DNA of 64,000 nt from Fen-1273 sp963748405 (lineage in GTDB: Bacteria > Bacteroidota > Ignavibacteria > UBA10030 > UBA6906). The stretch spans positions 372,001 to 436,000 of the forward strand of contig CAVVIT010000002.1 of NCBI GenBank assembly GCA_963748405.1. The letters run 5' to 3'. Below the pieces are notes generated by a model, which was not told the DNA's origin, ran no database searches, and saw only the letters and a list, made by a program, of their open reading frames with translations. The translations under genes were made by a program, and so were the position numbers. Below are positions 1 to 8,994 of the stretch, piece by piece (position 1 is the first letter of the stretch; the number at the start of each line of letters is the position of its first letter).

Positions 1-2
1 GA

Positions 3-2135
3 GAGTGGAGACCGCTTTCCGAAATCGCCCCGTCGATGCTTCAGGCAACGATCGCCGTCGAGGACCGCCGGTTCTATGCGCATCCCGGAATCGACCCGGT
101 GGCGATCGCCCGCTCGGCGCTCGGCAATCTCCGGGCGCTGCGCTTCAGGTCCGGCGGCTCCACGCTCACACAGCAGGTGATACGAAACGTGTATCACCGC
201 CCGCGGACCGTCGCGGGAAAACTTGCCGAGATGTGGGATGCCCTCCGGCTCGAGAGGATGTATTCGAAAAGCGAGATACTCGAGCAGTACCTGAACCGGG
301 CACCGTACGGAAACCAGCTGTTCGGCGTGGAATCCGCTTCCCGGTGGTACTTTGGCAAACCCGCGCGCGACCTGTCCCTCGCGGAATCCGCGTTTCTCGC
401 CGCTCTCCCGAACGCTCCTGGGGCGCTCAACCCGGACAGGAGTCCGGGCCCGGCACTCTCCCGCGAGATCAAGGTTCTGAAACGGCTCCTCGACCAGCGG
501 CGGATCACTCGGGAAGAGTTCGACCGTGCCCGCTCACAGCCGATACAGATCATCCCGCCGGAGGCGCATTTCAAAGCGCCGCACGTCGCCGCGATGGTCG
601 AGGCGATGGGGTACGGCCCCGCCGACGGGACCATCCGGACAACGATAGACTATCCGCTTCAGGAACAGGTGCGGTGGCTTATGAAGGGCCACCTGAAGAA
701 ACTGGCCGCCAGGAACGTCCATAATGCCGCGGCCGTCGTCATCGAGAACCGCACCGGGGAGATTCGCGCGCTTGTCGGCTCCGTCGACTTCTTCGACTCG
801 ACGCACGACGGGCAGGTCAACGGCGTGACCGCCCGGCGCCAGCCGGGATCCGCCATCAAGCCGTTCATGTATGCATTGACATTTGAGCTCGGGCTCAACC
901 CCGCCACGCTTCTTGCGGACATACCGACTGCCATACCCGAGCATCACGGGGACTACGTGCCGGAGAATTATGACAAGCATTTCCACGGCCCTGTGCGGGT
1001 CCGTACGGCGCTTGCCTGCTCGTACAACGTTCCCGCGGTGAGGGCCCTCGAGCGGATCGGCAAGCCGGTCTTCCTTGACAAACTGAGGGATGCCGGGTTT
1101 TCGGGACTGGACAGGGATGCGGAATTCTACGGCTACGGGCTCACGCTGGGCAATGCGGAGGTGTCGCTCCTGGAGCTTGCGACGGGATATATGTCGTTCG
1201 CCAACGGCGGCTTCTGGATCCCCTCGACGCTGATTCCCGTTGCCGGCGGGAAACCGGATGGGCACAGGGTGTACGGCGAGGAGGCCGCATACCTGGTCAC
1301 GGACATATTGAAAGATCCCGTTGCGCGGCGGCCGGCCTTCGGTGCGAACTTCCGGTTTCCGTTTCCGTGCGCCGTGAAGACAGGGACGACGAAAGACTAC
1401 AGGGACAACTGGACGATCGGGTTCACGACAAGGTATACCGTCGGCGTATGGGTGGGGAATTTCGACGGCGAGCAGATGCGGAATGTCTCGGGCGTCAGCG
1501 GGGCGGGACCGATATTCACGGACATCATGACGATCCTTCACACCCCCCCGTACGGACAGGCACCCGGAAACTTTGCCGTACCGGAGCACCTTGTGCAGAA
1601 GGCGGTCTGCGCACGGTCCGGAAAACTCCCCACCCGGCTCTGTGAAAAGACCGTGACCGAATGGTTCATCGACGGGAAAGCCCCCGCGGAATCGTGCGAC
1701 GTGCACAGGGAGTACATCCTTCCCGGTACGGGTGGACACCGCGTGAAGCGGGTGTTCGCCGTGTTCCCGGCGGAATACCGCTCGTGGGCGGCGAGTGAAG
1801 GGCTTCCCTTGCCTCCCCCCGGCTCGAGAGACGTTTCGCGCGACCACCGGAAGGACCCCCGCATTGACAGGTTGATGATCGTCTCGCCGAACAGCGGCGA
1901 TTACTTCAAGATGGATCCTATCCTGAGGCCCGAGTACCAGACGATCACGCTGTCGGGATACGTTCCCCGCGGGACGACGGGGGTCCGGCTGCGCATCAAC
2001 GGGAAAGAGGAGATCCCGTTCGAAGAAACGGGCGTTCGATGGCAATTACAGAAAGGAGTGTTCCGGTTTCAGCTCTGCGGATACTCCGACAACAGGCAGG
2101 TCGTCAGCTCCCCGGTTATTATAAACGTGGAATAA
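3..2135 (+). CDS. pbpC: Penicillin-binding protein 1C, 5'-truncated by window edge
   Basis: This is a bifunctional peptidoglycan glycosyltransferase/transpeptidase of the periplasmic face. The reading frame is open from base 3 and coding runs in from outside, so the signal anchor is missing and about 710 residues are visible. In order they show the GT51 motifs EDRRF and GGSTLTQQV, a LERMYSKSEILEQYLN helix, the transpeptidase SxxK motif (SAIK, about residue 283), an SYN motif, and KTGTTKDYRDNW (about residue 459). A C-terminal BiPBP_C-like beta domain follows. The C-terminal domain and the WTIGF context favour PBP1C over PBP1A. The next gene is about 150 bases away and unrelated. The family call is firm; the internal ATG at base 36 is not the true start because homology continues upstream of it. 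Confidence 0.93.
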   Translation, partial: EWRPLSEIAPSMLQATIAVEDRRFYAHPGIDPVAIARSALGNLRALRFRSGGSTLTQQVIRNVYHRPRTVAGKLAEMWDALRLERMYSKSEILEQYLNRAPYGNQLFGVESASRWYFGKPARDLSLAESAFLAALPNAPGALNPDRSPGPALSREIKVLKRLLDQRRITREEFDRARSQPIQIIPPEAHFKAPHVAAMVEAMGYGPADGTIRTTIDYPLQEQVRWLMKGHLKKLAARNVHNAAAVVIENRTGEIRALVGSVDFFDSTHDGQVNGVTARRQPGSAIKPFMYALTFELGLNPATLLADIPTAIPEHHGDYVPENYDKHFHGPVRVRTALACSYNVPAVRALERIGKPVFLDKLRDAGFSGLDRDAEFYGYGLTLGNAEVSLLELATGYMSFANGGFWIPSTLIPVAGGKPDGHRVYGEEAAYLVTDILKDPVARRPAFGANFRFPFPCAVKTGTTKDYRDNWTIGFTTRYTVGVWVGNFDGEQMRNVSGVSGAGPIFTDIMTILHTPPYGQAPGNFAVPEHLVQKAVCARSGKLPTRLCEKTVTEWFIDGKAPAESCDVHREYILPGTGGHRVKRVFAVFPAEYRSWAASEGLPLPPPGSRDVSRDHRKDPRIDRLMIVSPNSGDYFKMDPILRPEYQTITLSGYVPRGTTGVRLRINGKEEIPFEETGVRWQLQKGVFRFQLCGYSDNRQVVSSPVIINVE

Positions 2136-2188
2136 GACGATCGCCGGCCCGCCGCAGGATCCCTCCTGTCCTTTTCGATATGCCCTCC

Positions 2189-2217
2189 TTGACATTGCCG
2201 GCGTGTTCCCTTTAATT
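2189..2217 (+). promoter_or_regulatory. Sigma-70-like promoter before the first amt gene
   Basis: A perfect TTGACA -35 box (2189-2194) is separated by 17 bases from TTAATT (2212-2217). Transcription would start about 60 bases before the amt start codon. No sigma-54 type GG-N10-GC element was seen, although nitrogen genes often have one. The assignment rests only on the match to consensus. Confidence 0.5.
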
Positions 2218-2284
2218 GACATCCATTGAATTCAGCTTGCTCCACATTCCGGGAGACGGTGGTGATACGAGACGAGGTTTCGCG

Positions 2285-3529
2285 ATGAATCTGATCAACA
2301 CGGGCGATACGGCGTTCATGATGATCTGCGCCGCACTCGTCCTGTTTATGACGCCCGGGCTCGCCTTCTTCTACGGGGGGCTCGTCCGGAGCAAGAACGT
2401 CGTCAATACGATGATGATGAGTTTTGCGGCGATGGGGGTGGTGGCGGTGCAGTGGGTGCTCTGGGGATATTCGCTTTCATTCGGCCCGAACGACGGCGTG
2501 CTCGGGAGCATCGTGGGGGGACTGCAGTGGGTCGGACTCGGAGGGGTCGGACTGGCCCCGAACCCTGATTACTCCCCGGGGATCCCGCATCAGCTTTTCA
2601 TGATCTACCAGGCGATGTTCGCGATCATTACCCCCGCCCTCATTTCGGGGTCCATCGTCGAGAGGATGAAGTTCAAGTCGTACATCGTGTTCATATTCCT
2701 CTGGTCGACGATCTCCTATGACCTCGTCGCCCACTGGGTCTGGGGAATGGGGGGATGGCTTCACTCGATGGGGGCGCTCGACTTTGCCGGGGGAACGGTC
2801 GTGCACATCAATGCCGGCGTCTCCGCCCTCGTGGCGACGCTGGTCCTCGGCCCGAGGACCGGGTTTCCGCACAGGGCTCATCCTCCGCACAACGTGACGC
2901 TCGCCCTTCTCGGCGGGGGAATGCTCTGGTTCGGCTGGTTCGGGTTCAACGCGGGGAGCGCGCTGGGCGCATCCGCGACGGCCACGGTTGCCTTCGTCGC
3001 AACGAACACTGCTGCCGCCTCCGGGATGCTCGGCTGGATGCTCCTTGAAGTGTTCCTGAAAGGGAAGCCCACCGCCGTGGGGGCGATCACGGGCGCGGTG
3101 GCCGGGCTTGTGGCGATCACACCCGCGTGCGGATTTGTGACGCCTCTCGCGGCGATCGTCATCGGCCTCGGGGTCTCGTGCGTCTGTTACTGGGCGCTCA
3201 ACAAGCGGATCACATGGGGACTCGACGATACGCTGGACTCATTTTCCGTCCACGGCGTGGGGGGAATTTTCGGCGCCCTTGTCACCGGGCTCTTTGCGAC
3301 CCGTTCCGTCAACGCGGCGGGGGGAGACGGACTCTTCTACGGAAACCCGTCGCAGCTGCTCGTTCAGAGCGCCGCGGTCCTTGCCACAATCGCGTTCTCC
3401 GCGCTCGTGACGTTCATACTCCTGAAGCTCCTCTCGCTGACGATGGGGATCAGGAGCAACGACGAGCATCAATCCGAGGGGCTCGACCTCGTCGAGCACG
3501 GCGAGAAAGGATACAACGAACTCGTCTAG
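2285..3529 (+). CDS. amt: Ammonium transporter (Amt family), copy 1
   Basis: An integral membrane ammonium channel of about 414 residues with 11 predicted membrane helices. Family landmarks are present: TPGLAFFYGGLV near the N-terminus, YQAMFA (the Phe-gate region), LDFAGGTVVH carrying the Asp and first pore His, FGFNAGSA carrying the second gate Phe and the Ser, and SVHGVGG carrying the second pore His. The start is placed at the ATG preceded by GACGAGG, because the extra 23 residues available upstream are not membrane-like and have no family counterpart. It is the first of two amt genes that flank a two-component pair. No glnB/glnK P-II gene is next to it, which is unusual for amt loci. Confidence 0.95.
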   Translation: MNLINTGDTAFMMICAALVLFMTPGLAFFYGGLVRSKNVVNTMMMSFAAMGVVAVQWVLWGYSLSFGPNDGVLGSIVGGLQWVGLGGVGLAPNPDYSPGIPHQLFMIYQAMFAIITPALISGSIVERMKFKSYIVFIFLWSTISYDLVAHWVWGMGGWLHSMGALDFAGGTVVHINAGVSALVATLVLGPRTGFPHRAHPPHNVTLALLGGGMLWFGWFGFNAGSALGASATATVAFVATNTAAASGMLGWMLLEVFLKGKPTAVGAITGAVAGLVAITPACGFVTPLAAIVIGLGVSCVCYWALNKRITWGLDDTLDSFSVHGVGGIFGALVTGLFATRSVNAAGGDGLFYGNPSQLLVQSAAVLATIAFSALVTFILLKLLSLTMGIRSNDEHQSEGLDLVEHGEKGYNELV

Positions 3530-3564
3530 CAATCCATCTTTTCCTTCATCCGAGAGCAACCCCC

Positions 3565-3801
3565 ATGGAAAAGACATTCGTAAAAGTCCTTGAAACAAAC
3601 TCCGCCACGGATATCGCGTTGATCAAATCCGTCCTCGATGCCGAATCCGTGAGGTATTTCTTCAAGGGAGAGAACATGTCGAACATCCGCCCCGTGGATC
3701 CGGCGGTGCTGATGGTTGCGGAAGACGACAGGGAGACGGCCGTCGATCTCATCCGGCCGTTGAATCTCCGTTACGAACTATTCGGCAGGCAGTCGCCATG
3801 A
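3565..3801 (+). CDS. DUF2007-type small protein
   Basis: A 78-residue soluble protein, 35 bases after the amt gene. It has the DUF2007 ('putative signal transducing protein') pattern: an N-terminal strand (FVKVLETNSATDIALIKSVLDAE), a helix, then FKGENMSN and a VMVAEDDRETAVDLI segment, together an alpha-beta plait of ferredoxin type. The family is short, widespread in Bacteroidota, and has no fixed biochemical role. Lying between a transporter and a sensor kinase it could modulate either, but that is only positional inference. The start ATG is the first in frame after the amt stop; the ribosome site is weak. Confidence 0.7.
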   Translation: MEKTFVKVLETNSATDIALIKSVLDAESVRYFFKGENMSNIRPVDPAVLMVAEDDRETAVDLIRPLNLRYELFGRQSP

Positions 3802-3844
3802 TGCATGATTCGGCGCCCCGGGTCGTTTCACCGAACATCGCTCC

Positions 3845-5842
3845 ATGAGACTCAAAACACGGCTCCAGCTTTCCTTCCTTTCATTCGGCCTTCTCGCCGT
3901 CGGTCTCACCGGCTGGCAGTCATTTGAGTATGCCCGGGACTCCCTGGAGATGCTCACGTTCGACAGGCTCACGTCGATCCGGGAAACAAAGAAGCGTCAG
4001 ATCGAGACGTATTTCCAGCAGGCGAGGATACAGATCGCGTTGCTGGCCGAAAACCGGGTCACCGTCGACGCAATGAAGGAATTTGACGCGGCTTTTCACG
4101 CGGCTACCCGGGGAGCGGGCGGCGGCGGCACCTTCGAGAGCGACCGCTTCCAGAAGACAGAAGCCCGGTTTCACCCCGGTCTCCGGAAGATCGCACAGCG
4201 GTTCGGCTATCAGGACATATTCCTTGTCGACACAGCGACCGGTGAAATCGTCTATTCTGTCGCAAGGAAAGGGGACTTCGGGACAAGCCTGATCTCGGGC
4301 CCATACCGCTCATCGAACATTGCCGCCGTGTTCCGGTCGGTGCAGGATTCCGCTCAGCCCGAGTATGTACGGTTCGTAGATTTTGCCCCGTATGAACCCA
4401 CATCAATGAAGCCGGCGGCGTTTGTCGGCACCTCGATCTATGACGGTGCTTCACGGGTGGGGGTGCTCATCGCCCAGATGTCCATTGATGAGATCAACAA
4501 CGTCATGACATCCGGCAGTCACTGGTCGCAGGAAGGACTGGGACGCACCGGGGAGACATACATCGTCGGCGATGATTTCAGGATGAGGAATGACTCGAGG
4601 TTCTTCATACAGGACCCGGCCGGCTATATTGCCAGGCTTCAGCGCTCGGGGGCGGATTCGGCCCTGATCCGTCAAATTCAATCCCGTTCCAGCTCGATCC
4701 TGCTGCAGGAAGTGAGGACCGATGCCTCCCGCGCTGCGCTGGAGGGGACCACAGACACCCGCATCATCGATGACTACCGCGGCGTTCCCGTCCTTAGTTC
4801 GTTCGCACCGCTTGCGATTCCCGGCGTCCACTGGGTAATGTTGTCGGAAATGGACGCGAGCGAGGCATTTCATCCCGTGTTTGAGCTTCGCGAGCGGCTG
4901 ATATTTCTTTCCCTTGCCCTGTTACTCGGGGCTGTTGTCGTGGGTTTTGTGATTTCCCGGTCGATATCGGGCCCCATCCTGGGACTGGCGAAGGACGCCG
5001 AAGCGCTGGGGAAGGGAGACTTCTCCCACCGGGCGGGGATTCACGGAAAAGACGAGATCGGGATGCTGGCACAGACGTTCAACGCGATGGCCGGCAGCAT
5101 CATGGAGAAGACAGGCCGGATGCGGGGAGAAATCAGCGAGCGGAAGCGTGCGGAAGACCGGCTCAAATCGTCACGCGAACGGCTGCGGAACCTCTCGACG
5201 CATCTCCAGTCTGTCCGGGAGGACGAACGAAAGGGGGTCGCGCGCGAGATCCACGACGAACTGGGGCAGGCGCTCACGACGCTCAAGCTGGATCTGAGCC
5301 TCCTCAGGGACGAGATCGGCCCCGACGCACGGGACGCCGAAAGACGGATTGCGTCGATGGTGGACATCTGTGACGCGACGATCAAGTCGGTGAAACGGAT
5401 CATCACCGAGCTCCGTCCCCGGCTGCTTGACGACCTCGGGCTGACGGCGGCGATGGAGTGGATGTCGGAAGAATTCCAGCGCCGGACAGGAATCGTGTGC
5501 AGGATCTCCATCATTCCCGGAGAGATCGTGCTCGACCCCGAGCGGTCAACGGCGATATTCCGGATATTCCAGGAGACGCTCACGAACATCGGCCGGCACT
5601 CGCACGCGACGGCGATCGACGCGGTCCTCCGCAGGACGGGGGACACGATCACTCTCGAAGTCCGGGACAACGGCCGGGGGATATCGGAGGAACAGATACA
5701 GGATCCGCGGTCGTTCGGTCTGATCGGCATGCGCGAGCGGGCAAAGTACTTCGGGGGAAACCTGACAATCGAAGGGACGCCGCACACCGGGACGATCGTC
5801 ACCGTCTCACTCGAGGCACATCCCGAAGGGGCCCGCCAATGA
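3845..5842 (+). CDS. Membrane sensor histidine kinase, NarX/LiaS-type HisKA_3
   Basis: A 665-residue sensor kinase. The N-terminal membrane helix (about residues 10-30) precedes a roughly 310-residue extracytoplasmic sensor region that looks like a double-Cache domain. A second helix (about 349-372, LALLLGAVVVGFVISRS) and a HAMP domain follow. The HisKA_3 dimerisation segment has its phospho-acceptor at His470 in REIHDELGQALTTLK. The HATPase C-terminus contains DNGRGISEE and GLIGMRERA. It overlaps the response-regulator gene by four bases (ATGA), so the two form one translationally coupled pair. Its position between two amt genes suggests a signal tied to nitrogen or solutes. The ligand is unknown, since Cache domains bind many small molecules. 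Confidence 0.92.
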   Translation: MRLKTRLQLSFLSFGLLAVGLTGWQSFEYARDSLEMLTFDRLTSIRETKKRQIETYFQQARIQIALLAENRVTVDAMKEFDAAFHAATRGAGGGGTFESDRFQKTEARFHPGLRKIAQRFGYQDIFLVDTATGEIVYSVARKGDFGTSLISGPYRSSNIAAVFRSVQDSAQPEYVRFVDFAPYEPTSMKPAAFVGTSIYDGASRVGVLIAQMSIDEINNVMTSGSHWSQEGLGRTGETYIVGDDFRMRNDSRFFIQDPAGYIARLQRSGADSALIRQIQSRSSSILLQEVRTDASRAALEGTTDTRIIDDYRGVPVLSSFAPLAIPGVHWVMLSEMDASEAFHPVFELRERLIFLSLALLLGAVVVGFVISRSISGPILGLAKDAEALGKGDFSHRAGIHGKDEIGMLAQTFNAMAGSIMEKTGRMRGEISERKRAEDRLKSSRERLRNLSTHLQSVREDERKGVAREIHDELGQALTTLKLDLSLLRDEIGPDARDAERRIASMVDICDATIKSVKRIITELRPRLLDDLGLTAAMEWMSEEFQRRTGIVCRISIIPGEIVLDPERSTAIFRIFQETLTNIGRHSHATAIDAVLRRTGDTITLEVRDNGRGISEEQIQDPRSFGLIGMRERAKYFGGNLTIEGTPHTGTIVTVSLEAHPEGARQ

Positions 5843-6471
5843 TACGCATATTCATCGCCGACGACCACAGCCTCTTCCGGGCGGGGGTGGGCGAGATCCT
5901 TGCCAAACAGAAGGATCTGCACGTGGTCGGCGAAGCCGGCAACGGCATTGATGCAATGAAAGGGATCAGGGAGAAGGAGTGCGACGTGGTCCTTCTGGAC
6001 GTGACGATGCCGGGTCTCGGGGGACTCGACATTCTGGCGGACATCAGGCGAGAGAGACCGCACGCGGCGGTTCTCGTGCTGAGCATGCATCCCGAGGAGC
6101 AATACGCGGCGCGGGTTCTCAAGGCCGGGGCATCAGGGTATCTGACCAAGGAGAGCGCCGCGGAAGAATTGATCGTCGCGATCCGGAAAGTGGCATCCGG
6201 CGGAATCTATGTCAGTGCCCACCTTGCAGAAAAGTTTGCTTCCTCGTTGCAGCACGACGGCGAGGTTCTTCCCCACCAGACGCTCTCCGAAAGGGAATTT
6301 GCCGTCCTGACACAGCTTGTCGCGGGGAAGAAACTGAAGGAAATAGCCAACGACCTCTTCCTCAGTGAAAAGACCATCACCACATACCGCGCCCGGATTC
6401 TCAGAAAACTCAACCTCCAGAACAATGCCGAACTGGTTCACTACGCGATTCAGAACAAGCTGATCGAATAG
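5839..6471 (+). CDS. NarL/FixJ-family response regulator
   Basis: A 210-residue DNA-binding response regulator. The receiver domain has the acidic pocket (IADDHSLFRAG), the phospho-acceptor Asp54 in LLDVTMPG, and the conserved Lys in GYLTKESA. A LuxR-type helix-turn-helix fills residues about 145-205 (LSEREFAVL, then KEIANDLFLSEKTITTYRARIL). It starts inside the last codon of the kinase gene, which fixes the start and shows they are partners. The next gene downstream on the same strand is the second amt, a plausible target. A C-rich run just after the stop is not a recognisable terminator. Confidence 0.94.
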   Translation: MIRIFIADDHSLFRAGVGEILAKQKDLHVVGEAGNGIDAMKGIREKECDVVLLDVTMPGLGGLDILADIRRERPHAAVLVLSMHPEEQYAARVLKAGASGYLTKESAAEELIVAIRKVASGGIYVSAHLAEKFASSLQHDGEVLPHQTLSEREFAVLTQLVAGKKLKEIANDLFLSEKTITTYRARILRKLNLQNNAELVHYAIQNKLIE

Positions 6472-6596
6472 CCCCCCCCCGAAACCGCCGCGTCAGGAAA
6501 TCCCTACACGAGAATCGGGCTTTCCCTCCCGTTGGTCCGCGCTGAATGTCCTTACCTTGGTGTGCACGTACCGACATCGGCGAAAGGAACTCACCA

Positions 6597-7808
6597 ATGA
6601 CATTCGACACCGGAAGTACCGGGTTCATGCTTGTTGCGACAAGCCTCGTGATGCTGATGACCCCTGGCCTGGCCTTTTTCTACGGGGGGCTCGTTGGCAG
6701 AAAGAACGTTCTCGCGATCATGATCCAGAGTTTTGTCTCGATGGGGGTAACGACCGTCATCTGGTTTGTCTTCGGCTATTCCCTCTGTTTCAGCGGCGGG
6801 GAAGGGGCGGTCATCGGTGATCTGAGGTATATGTTCCTGCACGGCGTCAGTCTCACGACGGCGTTTGCGGGATCCAACAGCATCCCGATGTGGGTGTTCA
6901 TGGCGTACCAGATGATGTTTGCCCAGATCACACCCGCGCTCATTACGGGTGCGTTCAGCAACAGGGTCCGGTTTCAACCGTACCTGATCTTTCTCGTCGC
7001 CTGGCTCATCTTCGTTTACTTCCCCCTGGCCCATATGGTGTGGGGGGGCGGGCTGCTGGCGAAATGGGGCGTACTTGATTTTGCAGGGGGGATCGTCGTC
7101 CACGCGAGTGCGGGGTTCTCCGCGCTGGCAAGCGTGTTCTTCGTGGGGAAACGCCGCGTGCAGGACAAGGGGCCGCACAGCATCCCCCTTGTCGCACTCG
7201 GTACGGGGCTCCTCTGGTTCGGATGGTACGGCTTCAACGCCGGGAGCGAACTGCGCGTCGATGCAGTCACGGCCCTTGCGTTCCTCAACACCGACGTGGC
7301 GGCGTCGTTCGCCGCGATCACGTGGTTGATCATCGCCTGGTCGTTCGAGAAGAAGCCGAAGTTTGTCGGGCTCCTCACGGGCTCGATCGCCGGTCTCGCC
7401 GCTGTGACCCCTGCTGCAGGGTATATATCGACCGCAAGCGCGGTAACGATCGGGATCGTGTCAAGCATCGTCTGCTATTTTGCAATCTCGATGAAGAACA
7501 AGCTCCAGTGGGACGACGCGCTGGATGTCTGGGGAGTCCACGGCGTGGGTGGGTTCCTTGGTGTCATCGCGCTCGGTTTGTTTGCGGACGTCACGATGAA
7601 CCCTTCCGGGTCCGACGGACTTCTGCTCGGGAACGCGGGATTCTTTTTCAAGGAGGTGGTCGCGGTGGTCCTTGCGGCGCTCTACGCATTCCTCTTTACA
7701 TACGCAATGCTCTGGCTTATCAACAAGGTCACCCCGGTCAAAGTGAGCGCAGAGGAGGAGCAGACCGGGCTTGATGAGATAGAATTCGGCGAGCAGGCGT
7801 ATCTGTAG
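6597..7808 (+). CDS. amt: Ammonium transporter (Amt family), copy 2
   Basis: A second ammonium channel of about 403 residues. It keeps the functional residues of the family: YQMMFAQITPALI, LDFAGGIVVH with the first pore His, WYGFNAGSEL, and WGVHGVGGF with the second pore His. It is clearly diverged from copy 1 rather than a recent duplicate, since the loops and C-terminal tails differ; the tail here ends in an acidic EEEQTGLDEIEFGEQAYL stretch. The start is the ATG preceded by AAAGGAA; an upstream in-frame ATG would add a non-membrane extension. A porin gene follows after only 14 bases and is probably co-transcribed. Confidence 0.95.
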   Translation: MTFDTGSTGFMLVATSLVMLMTPGLAFFYGGLVGRKNVLAIMIQSFVSMGVTTVIWFVFGYSLCFSGGEGAVIGDLRYMFLHGVSLTTAFAGSNSIPMWVFMAYQMMFAQITPALITGAFSNRVRFQPYLIFLVAWLIFVYFPLAHMVWGGGLLAKWGVLDFAGGIVVHASAGFSALASVFFVGKRRVQDKGPHSIPLVALGTGLLWFGWYGFNAGSELRVDAVTALAFLNTDVAASFAAITWLIIAWSFEKKPKFVGLLTGSIAGLAAVTPAAGYISTASAVTIGIVSSIVCYFAISMKNKLQWDDALDVWGVHGVGGFLGVIALGLFADVTMNPSGSDGLLLGNAGFFFKEVVAVVLAALYAFLFTYAMLWLINKVTPVKVSAEEEQTGLDEIEFGEQAYL

Positions 7809-7822
7809 ACGGATGCGCCTTC

Positions 7823-8971
7823 ATGAGGTTCTTTATGCCGACATTGTCATCGCGAATCCTGGCCCTGATTGCCATCACGGGGGCGGCGATTGCGCCGCCC
7901 CCGGTGGTTCACGCTCAGGACACGTCAGGCGCCGCCTCCGCGGAGAAGAAGCCCCCCTCGTGGTTCGAAGAAATAACGCTGAACAGTTTTCTCTCTTTCC
8001 GATACAGCTATAATCTGGATGTACCGGATTCAAAGACCAATGCCCTGCGCGTGTTCGACGGAGAGGACAACACGTTCATCGTCGACGTTTTTGAGCTGGC
8101 CATCCAGAAGCCGGCGGTGAATCAGGGGGAAGTAGGGTTCTGTTGTCATCTCACCGCCGGGTCGTCGGTTCCGAAGGTGGAACGATCGAGCGGAATGGAT
8201 ATGGGTGATCTCGATTTCCACCAGATGTTTGTCAGGTACATCGTCCCCTGGCAGAAGGGAATTACGCTGGATTTCGGGAAGTTCATCACTCCCTGCGGAC
8301 TGGAGGTCATCGAGGGGTACGATGGGTATAACGACAATGCTTCAAGGTCGTTCCTCTTTGGATATGCGATACCGTTTACCCATACCGGAGTCCGGGCTTC
8401 GTATCCGTTTGCCGGGTGGCTCGCGCTGACGGTAATGGTGGTCAATGGGTGGGACAACGCCGTCGACAACAACACATCGAAAACCCTGGGCGGCCAGATC
8501 GCGATTTCACCCGGGGCGGGATGGACCCTCAGCGCGAACGCTGTGTTCGGGCCTGAACAATCCGGAAACAACTCGCACAACCGGCTGCTGGGCGACTTCG
8601 TGTTCTCTGGCAGAATCAACGACAGGTGGACTGCGGGATTGAATCTTGACGTTGCGCGGGAACAGGATCCTGCGGGGATGTCAGGGGACGGCCGGTGGGG
8701 GGGCGTGGCCGCCTATCTGCGGTTCGAACCGTTGAGGCAGCTCTCCCTTTCGGTCCGAGCGGAACAATTTCGGGATCGCGAGGGCGTTCGCACGGGGACA
8801 CCGCAGACGCTGAACGAGATAACGCTGACGCCGGAATACCGGGTCACCGGCAATCTTGTATTCCGCGTTGAGGTTCGGACGGACTGGTCGGACAAGGAAG
8901 TGTTCCAGAAGGGTGGCCGTGCTACGGACACCCAGACGACTCTGGAATTTAATACGCTCCTTGTCTTCTGA
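7823..8971 (+). CDS. Outer-membrane beta-barrel porin, BBP2/OmpL-like
   Basis: A 382-residue exported protein with a signal peptide ending near VVHAQ. The rest is rich in alternating hydrophobic strands and ends in an aromatic-terminated strand (LEFNTLLVF), as expected for an outer-membrane barrel. The segment around TLDFGKFITPCGLEVIEGYDGYNDNASRSFLFGYAIPFTHTG resembles the putative beta-barrel porin-2 family. It lies 14 bases after the second amt gene, so outer-membrane passage of ammonium or another small nitrogen solute is a reasonable but untested idea. The two-residue Cys pair (GFCCHL) is unusual in a barrel and might be a disulfide or metal site. Confidence 0.75.
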   Translation: MRFFMPTLSSRILALIAITGAAIAPPPVVHAQDTSGAASAEKKPPSWFEEITLNSFLSFRYSYNLDVPDSKTNALRVFDGEDNTFIVDVFELAIQKPAVNQGEVGFCCHLTAGSSVPKVERSSGMDMGDLDFHQMFVRYIVPWQKGITLDFGKFITPCGLEVIEGYDGYNDNASRSFLFGYAIPFTHTGVRASYPFAGWLALTVMVVNGWDNAVDNNTSKTLGGQIAISPGAGWTLSANAVFGPEQSGNNSHNRLLGDFVFSGRINDRWTAGLNLDVAREQDPAGMSGDGRWGGVAAYLRFEPLRQLSLSVRAEQFRDREGVRTGTPQTLNEITLTPEYRVTGNLVFRVEVRTDWSDKEVFQKGGRATDTQTTLEFNTLLVF

Positions 8972-8994
8972 TCTCCACCGAAATCAGGCCTGGA

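Noticed and set aside
534..2045. 503-codon minus-strand frame opposite pbpC
   Set aside because: Shadow of a verified PBP1C gene; composition is that of a reversed high-GC coding strand.
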